Position numbers and translations under genes: made by a program
Assembly: GCF_000718025.1 (NCBI RefSeq)
Contig: NZ_JODS01000015.1
Coordinates: forward strand, 62,001 to 126,000
Direction of reading: 5' to 3'
Length of the DNA: 64,000 bases
Source: Kitasatospora purpeofusca
Lineage (GTDB): Bacteria; Actinomycetota; Actinomycetes; Streptomycetales; Streptomycetaceae
Shown: positions 27,103-36,006 of the stretch, piece by piece
How positions within the stretch are numbered: position 1 is the stretch's first letter
Layout: every line of letters begins with the position of its first letter
The notes under the pieces: generated by a model
What the model was told of the DNA's origin: nothing
Database searches by the model: none
The model's input: the letters and a program-made list of their open reading frames with translations, nothing else

Positions 27103-27549
27103 TCAGCCGGCGAGGTCCCGGAGGGCGGCGGTGGCGAAGCCGTGGTCCTGCTCGGGGGCGCCGCCGCCGATGCCGAGGGCGCCGATCAGCCGGCCGTCGC
27201 GGTGGACGGGGACGCCGCCGGCGATGAACAGCAGCGGCCGGTCGAGCGCGGTCGGCAACGAGTGGAACGGCCCGTCGGGCTTCACCAGGTCGACCAGGTC
27301 GGCGGTCGGGGCGTTCAGCTGGAGGGCGGTGTAGGCCTTGCGGGTGCTGGTCTCCCCGGAGACGAGGACGGCCCGGTCGTCGCGGCGGAAGGCCAGCAGG
27401 TGGCCTCCGGCGTCGAGGACGGTGACGCTCACCGCGACCCCGGCCGCCTCGGCGGCGGCGCGGGCGGCGGCGACCAGGGTCTCTGCGTCGGCGGTGGTCA
27501 GCGGGGCGACGGCGGTGGCGCTCGAGATGGTGTTCGTGGCGGTGCTCAT
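27103..27549 (-). CDS. GlcG/HbpS-family heme-binding-type protein
   Basis: Small protein of 148 residues of the GlcG/HbpS fold, a group that includes the Streptomyces heme-binding redox sensor component HbpS. Family marks are VSVTVLDAGGHLLAFRRDD, RKAYTA and the Gly-rich GALGIGGGAPEQDHG ending. No signal peptide is visible, unlike secreted HbpS, so it may act in the cytoplasm. It follows the MFS pump gene by 32 bases on the same strand and is probably in one transcript with it. Function in that pair is unknown. AAGGAG precedes the ATG. Confidence 0.9.
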   Translation of the reverse strand: MSTATNTISSATAVAPLTTADAETLVAAARAAAEAAGVAVSVTVLDAGGHLLAFRRDDRAVLVSGETSTRKAYTALQLNAPTADLVDLVKPDGPFHSLPTALDRPLLFIAGGVPVHRDGRLIGALGIGGGAPEQDHGFATAALRDLAG

Positions 27550-27581
27550 GGTGGTGCTGCTCCTTGGAGGAAGGGGGGCGG

Positions 27582-28784
27582 TCAGTGGTGGACGGGAACG
27601 GCGGTGGGGGAGGGCGCGGTCACGGCCGTCGGGGCTCCGGCGGTGCGGCGCTCCAGGGCGGCGGACCAGAGGGCGAGGACCAGGGCCGCGGCCGCGAGGA
27701 GCGCGCCCACCCAGTTCGGCGCGGTGTAGCCGAGACCGGCGGTGATGACCATGCCGCCGAGCCAGGCGGCGAGCGCGTTGCCGAGGTTGAAGGCGCCGAT
27801 GTTCACGGCCGAGGCGAGGGTGGGAGCACCGTGCGCCTGGTCCAGCACCCGCTTCTGCAGCGGCGGGACGGTGGCGAAGCCGAGCGCCCCGACGAGCACG
27901 ACGGTGATCGCGGCGAGGACCTTGTCGTGGGCGGTGAGGGTGAACAGCGCGAGCACGAGGGCGAGGCCGCCGAGGGTGGTGTAGAGCAGCGGCATCAGCC
28001 GCCGGTCCGCGAACCGGCCACCGAGCAGGTTGCCGAGGAACATCCCGATGCCGAACAGCACCAGCAGCCAGGTGACCGCGCCGTCCGAGTAGCCGGCCAC
28101 GTGGGTCATCATCGGGGCGATGTAGGTGATCGCGGCGAACACGCCGCCGAAGCCGAGCACGGTCATCGCCATCGCCAGCAGCACCTGCGGGTTGCGGAAG
28201 GCGGTCAGCTCGCGGCGCAGGTGGGCGCCCTCGGGGCGGGGCTGCTCCGGGACGAGCCTGGCGATCCCGGCCATGCCGAGCAGTCCGAGCGCGGCGACGA
28301 TCACGAAGGTGGTCCGCCAGCCGACGGCCTGCCCGATGTACGTGCCGAGCGGGACGCCGACGATGTTGGCGACGGTGAGTCCGGTGAACATGGTGGCGAT
28401 GGCGCCGGCCTTCTTGTCCGGGGCCACCAGTTCGGCGGCGACGACGGAGCCGATGCCGAAGAACGCGCCGTGGGCGAGCGAGGCGACCACCCGGCCGGCC
28501 AGCATCGTCCCGAAGGAGGGGGCGGCGGCGGAGAGCACGTTGCCGACCACGAACAGGCCCATCAGCAGCATCAGCATCCGCTTGCGGCTGACCTTGGTGC
28601 CGAGCACGGTGAGCAGTGGCGCGCCGAGGACGACGCCGAGGGCGTAGCCGGTGACCAGCAGGCCCGCGGTGGGGATGGAGACGCCGTAGTCGGCGGCGAT
28701 CTCGGGCAGCAGGCCCATGATCACGAATTCGGTGGTGCCGATGCCGAAGGCGCCGACGGCCAGAGCGAGCAGTGCGAGAGGCAT
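27582..28784 (-). CDS. MFS transporter, DHA1 family (AraJ/YdhP-like)
   Basis: Twelve-helix major facilitator of 400 residues, expected to export drugs or small metabolites with proton exchange. FGIGTTEFVIMGLLPEIA in helix 1 is typical of the sugar-efflux/AraJ branch, followed by LVTGYALGVVLGAPLLT and the loop motif around KVSRKRML. The ATG at 28784 was chosen because AGGAGGG stands nine bases upstream. A start at 28835 lies too close to the promoter. It is transcribed with the HbpS-like gene, and the MarR gene upstream is the obvious candidate repressor. Confidence 0.93.
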   Translation of the reverse strand: MPLALLALAVGAFGIGTTEFVIMGLLPEIAADYGVSIPTAGLLVTGYALGVVLGAPLLTVLGTKVSRKRMLMLLMGLFVVGNVLSAAAPSFGTMLAGRVVASLAHGAFFGIGSVVAAELVAPDKKAGAIATMFTGLTVANIVGVPLGTYIGQAVGWRTTFVIVAALGLLGMAGIARLVPEQPRPEGAHLRRELTAFRNPQVLLAMAMTVLGFGGVFAAITYIAPMMTHVAGYSDGAVTWLLVLFGIGMFLGNLLGGRFADRRLMPLLYTTLGGLALVLALFTLTAHDKVLAAITVVLVGALGFATVPPLQKRVLDQAHGAPTLASAVNIGAFNLGNALAAWLGGMVITAGLGYTAPNWVGALLAAAALVLALWSAALERRTAGAPTAVTAPSPTAVPVHH

Positions 28785-28833
28785 TGGGCTCGACCCTCCT
28801 GTGATTGCTTGAGTGAGCTCCTTGCGTGTCTTC

Positions 28834-28863
28834 ACAATAATTGCAGACGCGTGCTAACTGCAA
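28834..28863 (-). promoter_or_regulatory. MFS gene promoter
   Basis: On the minus strand TTGCAG (28863-28858) and TATTGT (28839-28834) are 18 bases apart, about 50 bases before the ATG. CTGCAA and TTGCAG also form an inverted repeat spanning 28841-28863. The spacing, -10 box and much of the spacer are the same as in the OYE promoter at 18411-18440. Confidence 0.62.
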
Positions 28864-28930
28864 ACGCGGGATGTCGCCGTGATCTGGATGTCAGCTGGTG
28901 CAAGCCGTGAAACCGGCCCCGGAACGCACA

Positions 28931-28963
28931 GGACCGGTCCCAGCGCAGTGCTGGAACCGGTCC
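28931..28963 (-). terminator. hairpin terminator of the marR gene
   Basis: GGACCGGT-C-CCAGC pairs with GCTGG-A-ACCGGTCC: 13 bp with one mismatch and a five-base loop, 70 bases beyond the MarR stop codon. It separates marR from the MFS transcript. Confidence 0.7.
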
Positions 28964-29033
28964 TCGGGGTGCTGATGGGAGAGCGGACTCTGAAAAGCGG
29001 CTTCTGAAGAGTGGCCTCTGAAGAAGGTGCGGG

Positions 29034-29501
29034 CTACCGCGCGGCCGCCGGCGCGTCCACGGCTTCGACGGCCGCGACCAGGGAGGCCAGCTCGGGGTTG
29101 CGGGCCGCCTCGGTGAGCGCCTCGCGCAGGGCGGCGTCGTTGGTCGGTCGCGCCTCCGTCAGCAGCTTCAGCCCGGCCTCGCTCACATTGGTGTAGATGC
29201 CGCGCCGGTCGGTGGGGCACAGGTAGCGCGACAGCAGGCCCCGGTCCTCCAGTCGGGTGACCAGCCGGGTGGTGGCGCTCTGGCTCAGTACGACCGCGTC
29301 GGCGACCTGCTTCATCTGCAGGTGGCCGCCCTCGCCGTCGTGCTGGCGGCTGAGCACGTCGAGCAGCGAGTACTCCCGAACGCTGAGGTCGTGCCCGCTC
29401 TGCAGGGCGCGCTCGATGTGCCCCTCGATCCGGCTGTGCAGGAGGGAGAGTGCGCCCCAGCCGCTGGCCAGGGCGGTGAGCGCGGGGTCCGTGGCGGTCA
29501 T
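29034..29501 (-). CDS. MarR family transcriptional regulator
   Basis: Winged-helix repressor of 155 residues. DLSVREYSLLDVLSRQ, LKQVADAVVLSQSATTRLVTRLEDRGLL and the wing YLCPTDRRGIYTNVSEAG are the standard MarR regions (the second reads with Met-Lys before Gln). It is encoded just upstream of the MFS/HbpS-like pair in the same direction but separated by a terminator, so it is independently transcribed and probably represses that pair. The ATG at 29501 has AAGGAG about 11 bases upstream. The ligand is unknown. Confidence 0.93.
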   Translation of the reverse strand: MTATDPALTALASGWGALSLLHSRIEGHIERALQSGHDLSVREYSLLDVLSRQHDGEGGHLQMKQVADAVVLSQSATTRLVTRLEDRGLLSRYLCPTDRRGIYTNVSEAGLKLLTEARPTNDAALREALTEAARNPELASLVAAVEAVDAPAAAR

Positions 29502-29560
29502 GGGTCCGGGTCTCCTTCCGGTGGTGGCCGTTCCAGGATAAGCCATCGGAGGAAATACCG

Positions 29561-29575
29561 GCTAGAGCCGCTAGC
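29561..29575. promoter_or_regulatory. inverted repeat upstream of marR
   Basis: GCTAG and CTAGC face each other across five bases, 60 bases upstream of the MarR start. It could be an autoregulatory site. Confidence 0.35.
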
Positions 29576-29592
29576 AGGCGGATGCAAGTATT

Positions 29593-30762
29593 TCAAGGAC
29601 GGCCGTCCTTGCCCACCGCCGTGTTGAGCCGGGCGGCCTGCCGGGTCAGATGGTCCCGCTCGGCGAGGTTCGACGCGGCCCGGGCCGCCTCCGCGTACAG
29701 CCGCGCCGCCGTCGCCCGGTCGCCGGCGCGCTCGTGCAGGTAGGCCGCCGCCGCCGTGCGGCGCGGCACCGCCGCGTCGACGTCCGCGAGCGCCGCCAGC
29801 CCCGCGTGCGGCCCGTCCGCCTCGCCGACGGCGACCGCGCGGTTCAGCCCCACCACCGGACTGTCGGTCAGCCGCAGCAACTCGTCGTACCACTCGACGA
29901 TCTGCACCCAGTCCGTCTCCCCGGCCGTCGGCGCGTCCGCGTGCAGCGCCGCGACCGCCGCCTGCGCCTGGAACTCGCCCAGCCGGTCCCGGGCCAGGGC
30001 GCCCTGGAGCACCGCCACGCCCTCGGCGATCGCCGAGGTGTCCCACCGGGACCGGTCCTGCTCGGCGAGCGGCACCAGCGCGCCGTCCGGCGTCGTCCGG
30101 GCCGCCCGCCGGGCGTGGTGCAGCAGCATCAGCGCCAGCAGTCCCGCCACCTCCGGGTGGTCCACCCGGGCCGCCAGCTGCCGGGTGAGCCGGATCGCCT
30201 CGGCGGCGAGGTCGACGTCCCCCGAGTAGCCCTCGTTGAACACCAGGTAGAGCACCCGCAGCACGGTCGCGACATCGCCGGGGCGGTCCAGCCGCACCCC
30301 GGACACGGTGCGCTTGGCCCGGCTGATCCGCTGCGCCATGGTCGCCTCGGGCACCAGGTAGGCGCGGGCGATCTGCCGGGTGGTGAGCCCGCCGACGGCG
30401 CGCAGGGTGAGCGCGACCGCCGAGGCGGGCGACAGCGACGGATGGGCGCACAGGAAGTACAGCCGGAGCGTGTCGTCGACCTCGGCCACCGGGCCCGGCG
30501 CCGGCTCCTCCTCGACCCGGTCCTCGCGCCGCCGCCGGGCCGTGTCCGCCCGGGAGGCGTCCAGGAACTTCCGCCAGGCGACCGTGACCAGCCAGCCCTT
30601 GGGGTCGCGGGGCGGGTCCTCGGGCCAGACCCGCAGCGCCTCGACCAGCGCGTCCTGGACGGCGTCCTCGGCCGCCGCGAAGTCGGCTCCGCGGCGGACG
30701 AGGACGCCGAGCACTCCCGGGGTGAGACCGCGGAGCAGTGCCTCGTCCATGGGTACGGTCAC
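29593..30762 (-). CDS. ECF sigma factor, ECF42 group
   Basis: Alternative sigma factor of 389 residues. Sigma region 2 is near residues 10-75 (FAAAEDAVQDALVEALRVWP, then PKGWLVTVAWRKFLD). Region 4 is near 115-165 (GGLTTRQIARAYLVPEATMA). A C-terminal TPR-like extension of about 200 residues, including the NEGY segment and DWVQIVEWYDELL, is characteristic of ECF42 and replaces a classical anti-sigma factor. The GTG start overlaps the TGA stop of the DGPF gene in a GTGA junction; an ATG four codons later is possible. The DGPF-ECF42 pairing is the known hallmark of this group. Confidence 0.95.
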   Translation of the reverse strand: MTVPMDEALLRGLTPGVLGVLVRRGADFAAAEDAVQDALVEALRVWPEDPPRDPKGWLVTVAWRKFLDASRADTARRRREDRVEEEPAPGPVAEVDDTLRLYFLCAHPSLSPASAVALTLRAVGGLTTRQIARAYLVPEATMAQRISRAKRTVSGVRLDRPGDVATVLRVLYLVFNEGYSGDVDLAAEAIRLTRQLAARVDHPEVAGLLALMLLHHARRAARTTPDGALVPLAEQDRSRWDTSAIAEGVAVLQGALARDRLGEFQAQAAVAALHADAPTAGETDWVQIVEWYDELLRLTDSPVVGLNRAVAVGEADGPHAGLAALADVDAAVPRRTAAAAYLHERAGDRATAARLYAEAARAASNLAERDHLTRQAARLNTAVGKDGRP

Positions 30763-31166
30763 TCGGTGACGGTGGGCGCGACGCCGTAGAACGGGCGCAG
30801 CTCCAGCCACTCGTGGATCGGCCGGCCGCCCGCGCCGGGGGCGGCGGACAGCTCGCCGGCCAGCTCGACGGCGCGCTCGTAGCTGTCGACGTCGATCACC
30901 ATCCAGCCGGCGATGAGGTCCTTGGCCTCGGCGAACGGGCCGTCGGTGACCGGCGGGCGGCCCTCGCCGTCGTACCGGACCCAGGTGCCCTCGGGGGCGA
31001 GCGCCTGGCCGTCGACGAACTCGCCGGTCTTCTCCAGCGCGGCGGCGAAGTCGTTCATGTACTGGATGTGGGCCGAGACCTCCTCCGGCGTCCAGCGGTC
31101 CATCGGCACGTTGTTGACCGCCTCCGGCGCGCCGCGGTAGTGCTTCAGCAGCAGGTACTTCGCCAT
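30759..31166 (-). CDS. YCII-related/DGPF-domain protein
   Basis: Small protein of 135 residues with the YCII/DGPF fold (MAKYLLLKHYRGAPE, VTDGPFAEAKDLIAGWMVID, HEWLELRPFYG). Such proteins are nearly always encoded beside ECF42 sigma factors and are thought to work with them, possibly as signal input, though the biochemistry is not settled. It overlaps the sigma gene by four bases, so the two are made together. A purine-rich site GAGGAGAGGGA precedes the ATG. Confidence 0.93.
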   Translation of the reverse strand: MAKYLLLKHYRGAPEAVNNVPMDRWTPEEVSAHIQYMNDFAAALEKTGEFVDGQALAPEGTWVRYDGEGRPPVTDGPFAEAKDLIAGWMVIDVDSYERAVELAGELSAAPGAGGRPIHEWLELRPFYGVAPTVTE

Positions 31167-31333
31167 GGTGTCCCTCTCCTCGGGGGTGGTGCGGCCCATT
31201 CTGGCCGCGCTCACCCCTGGGACGGAGCAGGCCACGGGTTCTCGACACCGCTGCCGAAGATTTTTCGAGAATCTCCCAAGGGCCCGCCGGGGGCGGTCGC
31301 GCCGACCACCCCCCCCGACGGGCCCGGTGCAGG

Positions 31334-33424
31334 TCAGGCCCGGTACACGCCCACGTCGTACAGCGAGTACCCCCACGAGGTGGCCCGCTGCTCGCCGTGC
31401 ACCCGGACGTACCGCGCCGGGACGCCGGCGAACCGGGCGGTGTCCAGTCCGCCGTCACCGGAGGTGGTGGACCAGACGGTCCGCCAGTTGCTGCCGTCGG
31501 TGGACACCTCGATCCGGTACGCCCTGGCGTAGGCGCGCTCCCAGTCCAGGGTGACCCGGGAGACCAGGGTGGTGGTGGACAGGTCGAGCTGCAGCCACTG
31601 GTCGTCGCTCCAGTCGCTGGCCCACCGGCTGGACGTGCTGCCGTCGATCGCCCGGTCCGCGGCGTAGCTGACGAACGGGTTCCACTCGGTGGAGCTGGCG
31701 GTGGCGGAGGCCCCCGCGGTGAGGTTGGCGGCCGCCTGGTGGTGCTCCGCGGCGCCCAGGGTGGTGAGGTAGGACTCCGCGCCCCGGAACAGGTCGTCGA
31801 CCACGTCCTGCCCGCCGACCTGCCGGATGTCCTCGATCCAGTCCGGCACCAGGCCGTAGTGCGCGGCCCCGTCGGTGTTGAGGTCCCAGGTTCGGCTGCC
31901 CGCGGTGGCGCGGTCGACCAGGGAGCCGCCGTCGGCGGTGCGGAACGGGTAGCGCACGGGGTTGGGGGTGTCGGCCCCGCGCGGGCCGGGCCAGCCGCCG
32001 ACGCCGTTCATGTCGGTGCCGTAGCCGTAGCCGACGCCGTACTTGTCGCGCAGCGCGTCGGTGCGCTTGGCCTCCGAGCTGAACGCCTCCGCGCCGTTCA
32101 TGTACTGGGCGACGAAGCCGCCGAGCTTGTAGACGCGCTCCATCCAGCCGAGGTCCATCCAGCTGTGGGAGGAGACGACGCCCGGGTAGGACTGCGATTC
32201 CAGGATGTCCAGCGACCGGCCGGCCGCCTTGACGCTCATGTGGTCGAGCTCCAGCATCATGCCGCGCCGCATCATGCCGCGCAGCGCGTACTCGCCGAGC
32301 TCGGTCAGCCCCCTGGTGTTGCACTGCGCGTCCCCGGCGTACGAGGGCACGGTGACCCCGGCGGGCAACTGCTGCTGGATCGAGGCGGGGGTCGGTGCCA
32401 GCCCGATCGGGTTGTCGTGCTGCGGGCCGGCGCACTTCTCGGTCTGCCAGAAGGTGCCGGTCGACAGGAACTGCCCGGCGTTGATCGCCGTGCCGAGCGC
32501 GCCCTCGTCGAAGCGGACGCCGCACAGCGCGTTGTCGAACTTGTGGCACAGGAACATGCTGCGCACGCCGAGCCCGTACAGCTCGTCGAGGCCGCGGTCG
32601 ATGTCGGCGCGGCTGCACTGGGCGACGTCCAGGACCTGCTTGCAGCCGAAGGGCTCGGAGGTCTCCACCCCGAGCACCACGGCCAGCTTGCCCTGGCGGA
32701 CCACCTCGCGGGCCTGCGCGCTGTCGGTGACGATCCGGAACCAGCCCTTGCCGGGCCCGCCGTACATCTTGTCGACGTACGCCTGGAGGTCCCATGACTT
32801 CTGGGCCTCCAGCCGGATCGCGGTCATCTCGTCGCAGCTGCGGTCCTTGAAGAAGTAGACCGAGCAGATCACGCCGTTGGTCACCAGGTCGTTGACCAGC
32901 ACCCGCTCGCCGCCGCGCCAGGCGCGCTCGATCCAGGCGTAGTAGTTCTGCTGGTGGGTCAGCGAGTCGTGGGCCGGCCAGTCGGCGAAGGTCGGCCAGC
33001 CGACCGGGTCGTGCTTGCCGTCACCGCCCTTGGTGATGAGGTCGAAGATGGCGAGGGAGCCGTCCGGGTAGTGCTCCGGACAGTCCTTGAGGGCGTCCTC
33101 GACCCCGGCCTCGGAGAAGGCCTTGCCGCAGATGAGGCGGCCGCCGAAGCCCTCGGCGGCCATGATGTGGTCGTGGGCGTCGACGAAGCCGCGGACCTTG
33201 CCCTGGGCGTCGGTGCCGGTGAACGGCGCGCCGGTGACGCCGATCGCGGCGTCGGGGGTGGGCCGGGCGACCGGGTCCCACCAGTTGGGCCCGGCCGCGC
33301 CGTGCGCCGGCGCGGCGAGGGCCGCGGCGACCAGGGCGAGCAGTGTGGCGATCAGGGTGGCGATCCTGCGGCGGACGGGGAAGCGCTGTGCGTGGGGACG
33401 ACGTGGGTGGGGGAGTCGCGTCAT
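31334..33424 (-). CDS. secreted M19-type dipeptidase with F5/8 type C (discoidin) domain
   Basis: Exported protein of 696 residues. A basic, hydrophobic signal peptide ends at AHGAA (about residue 44). The catalytic part (about 50-540) has the M19 metal set: FVDAHDH, Glu in VVLGVETSE, His in MLELDHMS, His in VVSSHSWMD, and Asp in YGTDMNG. It is far longer than renal dipeptidase-type enzymes. The C-terminal 130 residues form an F5/8 type C/CBM32-like domain (SRWASDWSDDQWLQLDL), suggesting binding to a glycan or cell wall. The substrate could be D-amino-acid-containing dipeptides or lactams. Confidence 0.88.
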   Translation of the reverse strand: MTRLPHPRRPHAQRFPVRRRIATLIATLLALVAAALAAPAHGAAGPNWWDPVARPTPDAAIGVTGAPFTGTDAQGKVRGFVDAHDHIMAAEGFGGRLICGKAFSEAGVEDALKDCPEHYPDGSLAIFDLITKGGDGKHDPVGWPTFADWPAHDSLTHQQNYYAWIERAWRGGERVLVNDLVTNGVICSVYFFKDRSCDEMTAIRLEAQKSWDLQAYVDKMYGGPGKGWFRIVTDSAQAREVVRQGKLAVVLGVETSEPFGCKQVLDVAQCSRADIDRGLDELYGLGVRSMFLCHKFDNALCGVRFDEGALGTAINAGQFLSTGTFWQTEKCAGPQHDNPIGLAPTPASIQQQLPAGVTVPSYAGDAQCNTRGLTELGEYALRGMMRRGMMLELDHMSVKAAGRSLDILESQSYPGVVSSHSWMDLGWMERVYKLGGFVAQYMNGAEAFSSEAKRTDALRDKYGVGYGYGTDMNGVGGWPGPRGADTPNPVRYPFRTADGGSLVDRATAGSRTWDLNTDGAAHYGLVPDWIEDIRQVGGQDVVDDLFRGAESYLTTLGAAEHHQAAANLTAGASATASSTEWNPFVSYAADRAIDGSTSSRWASDWSDDQWLQLDLSTTTLVSRVTLDWERAYARAYRIEVSTDGSNWRTVWSTTSGDGGLDTARFAGVPARYVRVHGEQRATSWGYSLYDVGVYRA

Positions 33425-33712
33425 GTGCACCCCAGTTCCGGGTGGCGGGCGGACGACGCGGACGACGCCCGCCCGCGGCACGGAGCGCCGCCCGGGCGGG
33501 CTGTCATGTCCTGCGTACTCGGTGGGTCGAGAATCGCCACTGTTGGATTTTTCGTCAATAGCCGTGGCACAACCCGCCCGTGCCAATACCGGCGGGACCC
33601 GGCCGAGCGCACCGGCGGGGACCCCGCCGAGGGCACCGGCGGGGCCCAACGCTGGGGCTCAACGGCGGGGCTCAGTGGTCGGGCTCAGCGCTTGGGCGCG
33701 CCCGCCGGTCGG
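33425..33712. other. 288-base intergenic stretch with GC-rich repeats
   Basis: Between the GH15 gene end and the dipeptidase start. It holds repeated ACCGGCGGGG and GGGCTCA(A/G) units near 33609-33690 and a less GC-rich segment near 33535-33575 that probably carries the dipeptidase promoter. No gene is visible. Confidence 0.5.
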
Positions 33713-35554
33713 TCAGGCGATGCCCCGCCGGTCGAGCTCCTCGTCCAGGGCGAGGGCCGCGTCGATCAGCGCGAGATGGGTGAACGCCTGCGGGAAGTTG
33801 CCCAGTTGCTCGCCGGAGGGCCCGATCTCCTCGGCGAACAGGCCGACGTGGTTGGCGTAGGTGAGCATCTTGTCGAAGGCGTAGCGGGCCCGTTCGATCC
33901 GGCCGGCCCTGGCCATGGCCTCGACGTAGAGGAAGGTGCAGAGGTTGAAGGTGCCCTCGGAGCCGCGCAGTCCGTCGGGGGAGGCGGCCGGGTCGTAGCG
34001 GTAGACCAGGCTGTCGCAGACCAGTTCGCGGTCCATCGCGTCCAGGGTGGACAGCCAGTCCGGGTCGGTGGGGGAGAGGAAGCCGACCTTGGGCATCAGC
34101 AGCAGCGAGGCGTCGAGCACCTCGGTGCGGTAGTGCTGGGTGAACGCCCGGCGTTCGGGGTTCCAGCCGCGCTGCACGATCTGGCGCAGGATGTCGTCGC
34201 GTTCCGAGGTCCAGCGGTCCAGGTCCGCGGGGCGGGCGTGGGCGCGGGCGAGCCGGATCGCGCGGTCGAAGGCCACCCAGCACATCAGCCGGCTGTAGGT
34301 GAAGTCCTGGCGGCCGCCCCGGGTCTCCCAGATCCCCTCGTCCGGGCGGTCCCACTGCTCGGTCAGCCAGTCGACCATCCGCCGGAACGCGTCCCAGCCG
34401 CGCAGCGCGCCCATGTCGCCGGTGCCGTCACCGTCGCCGGCCGCGAACGCGAACGCCGCCTCGCCGTAGATGTCCAGCTGGAGCTGGTCGGCGGCGCCGT
34501 TGCCGACCCGTACCGGCGCGGAACCCCGGTAGCCCTCCCAGTGCGGCAGCGTCTCCTCGCCCAACAGGCGTTCGCCGTCCACCCGGTACATGATCCGCAG
34601 GCCGTCGTGCTCGGCGCCGGCGCTCTCGATCCGCTCCCGGACCCAGCGGCGGAAGGACTGGGCCTCCTCCCGGAAGCCGAGGCCGATCAGGGTGTGCACG
34701 GACAGCGAGGCGTCCCGGATCCAGGTGTAGCGGTAGTCCCAGTTCCGCTCGCCGCCGATCTGCTCCGGCAGGCCCATGGTCGCGGCGGCGATCGGCGCGC
34801 CGGTCGGGTGGTAGCTGAGCAGCTTGAGCGTGATCGCCGAGCGGTCCACCATCTGCCGCCAGCGGCCCCGGTAGGTGGACGACCTGAGCCACTCGTACCA
34901 GAACGAGCGGCAGGCCTCGAAGGCCGCCCAGTTCGCCCGGTCGTCCGTGGCGGCGGGCGGCTCGGCGCCGGAGGGCAGGGCGGTCAGGCACACGGTCGCC
35001 GTCTGCCCCGCGTCCAGGACGAACCGGGCCGTCACATCGTCCCCGTCCGGGCGCAGCTCCAACGGCCCGGCGGCCTGCACGCAGAGGTCCTGGCCGGGCC
35101 CCCGCAGCCGCACACCGCGCTCGTCGAGCACGGCCAGGGTGTGGTCGGCGCGGCCGTAGTCGAACCGGGGCCGGCACTCCAGGACGAACGGCACCCGGCC
35201 GCGGACCACCCGGGCGGCGCGGACGATCCGGTGCCGGTCGCTCGGGGTCGGCGAGGTGTCGGGCGGCATGAAGTCGACCACCTCCGCCACCCCGTCCGGC
35301 GAGAGGAAGCGGGTGACCACGATCGCCGTCCCGGCGAGGTAGAGCTGCTTCACCGTGACCTCGGGCACCGCGTCCCGGTCGACCGCGAGCCGGCAGCGAC
35401 CGCCCCCGGCGTCGTCCAGCAGGGCGGCGAACAGGCTGGGGGAGTCGAACCGCGGGACGCACCACCAGTCGATGTCGCCGGCCGTGGAGACGAGGGCGGC
35501 GGTCTGGAGGTCGCCGATCACGCCGTGCTCGGCGATCGGGGGGTAGGGACTCAT
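33713..35554 (-). CDS. glycoside hydrolase family 15 protein (glucoamylase/trehalase type)
   Basis: Cytoplasmic (alpha/alpha)6-barrel hydrolase of 613 residues. An N-terminal beta-sandwich (about 1-220, with GDIDWWCVPRFDSPS) precedes the catalytic barrel. The latter has ERNWDYRYTWIRDAS, the candidate acid Glu in DEGIWETRGG, and the second Glu in FLYVEAM. The family inverts alpha-glucosidic bonds. In actinobacteria this length class includes trehalases and glucan hydrolases, so the exact substrate is open. No signal peptide is seen. GGGGAG precedes the ATG. It starts 225 bases from the divergent 66-residue protein gene. Confidence 0.94.
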   Translation of the reverse strand: MSPYPPIAEHGVIGDLQTAALVSTAGDIDWWCVPRFDSPSLFAALLDDAGGGRCRLAVDRDAVPEVTVKQLYLAGTAIVVTRFLSPDGVAEVVDFMPPDTSPTPSDRHRIVRAARVVRGRVPFVLECRPRFDYGRADHTLAVLDERGVRLRGPGQDLCVQAAGPLELRPDGDDVTARFVLDAGQTATVCLTALPSGAEPPAATDDRANWAAFEACRSFWYEWLRSSTYRGRWRQMVDRSAITLKLLSYHPTGAPIAAATMGLPEQIGGERNWDYRYTWIRDASLSVHTLIGLGFREEAQSFRRWVRERIESAGAEHDGLRIMYRVDGERLLGEETLPHWEGYRGSAPVRVGNGAADQLQLDIYGEAAFAFAAGDGDGTGDMGALRGWDAFRRMVDWLTEQWDRPDEGIWETRGGRQDFTYSRLMCWVAFDRAIRLARAHARPADLDRWTSERDDILRQIVQRGWNPERRAFTQHYRTEVLDASLLLMPKVGFLSPTDPDWLSTLDAMDRELVCDSLVYRYDPAASPDGLRGSEGTFNLCTFLYVEAMARAGRIERARYAFDKMLTYANHVGLFAEEIGPSGEQLGNFPQAFTHLALIDAALALDEELDRRGIA

Positions 35555-35779
35555 GGAGGGGCTCCCCTGGCGGACGGAGGGACTGGCGGCGCGGCCACCG
35601 TACGGAGCGGCGCCGGGTCGGCGGATCACCCGTGGTGGGTGACCGCCGGCCGCTCCCCGGGCCGCCGATCCGGTCCGCCGCCGTCCGCCCGCCGCGCGCT
35701 CACCTCACGGGGGTGATGCGGCGGGCTCCGCGCGGCGGCGAGACTGGACGCCACCGCCGAGGCGAAGGGAGCCGGCCCC

Positions 35780-35980
35780 ATGCGCTACGAGATCCGGGTG
35801 TCCGGCGTACTGCAGGAGACGACCCGCCGGGAGGGCTTCCCGGAGCTGGCGAGCACGGTCGTCCCGGACCAGACGGTGCTGGTCGGCGAGGTGGTCGACG
35901 ACGCCCACCTGTACGGGCTGCTGAACCGGTTCCAGGCGCTCGGGCTGACGGTCACGGAGCTGCGCCGACTGCCGGAGTAG
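35780..35980 (+). CDS. small conserved hypothetical protein
   Basis: Protein of 66 residues, MRYEIRVSGVLQETTRREGF through LTVTELRRLPE, with a likely beta-alpha-beta fold and the segment VLVGEVVDDAHLYGLLNRFQ. Similar tiny proteins occur widely in Streptomyces but have no assigned role. AAGGGAG lies about eight bases before the ATG, and codon use is normal for the strand, supporting a real gene. It diverges from the GH15 gene and is followed by tandem repeats. Confidence 0.82.
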   Translation: MRYEIRVSGVLQETTRREGFPELASTVVPDQTVLVGEVVDDAHLYGLLNRFQALGLTVTELRRLPE

Positions 35981-36006
35981 CCGTTCGGGCCCCGGCCCGG
36001 CTGAGT

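Noticed and set aside
14949..29501. Secondary-metabolite gene cluster (monooxygenases, reductases, exporters, methyltransferase at the right edge)
   Set aside because: No polyketide, peptide, terpene or other core synthase is visible, strands alternate often and the genes have separate regulators.
29595..29610. AAGGACGG/CCGTCCTT palindrome as a terminator of the sigma-factor gene
   Set aside because: It lies within the last codons of the gene, and a palindrome without loop this short is weak evidence; it may simply reflect codon use.
31397..32797. A 466-codon plus-strand frame opposite the dipeptidase gene
   Set aside because: Low-complexity Val/Gly/Ala/Arg translation with no motifs, fully inside a gene with intact M19 active-site segments.
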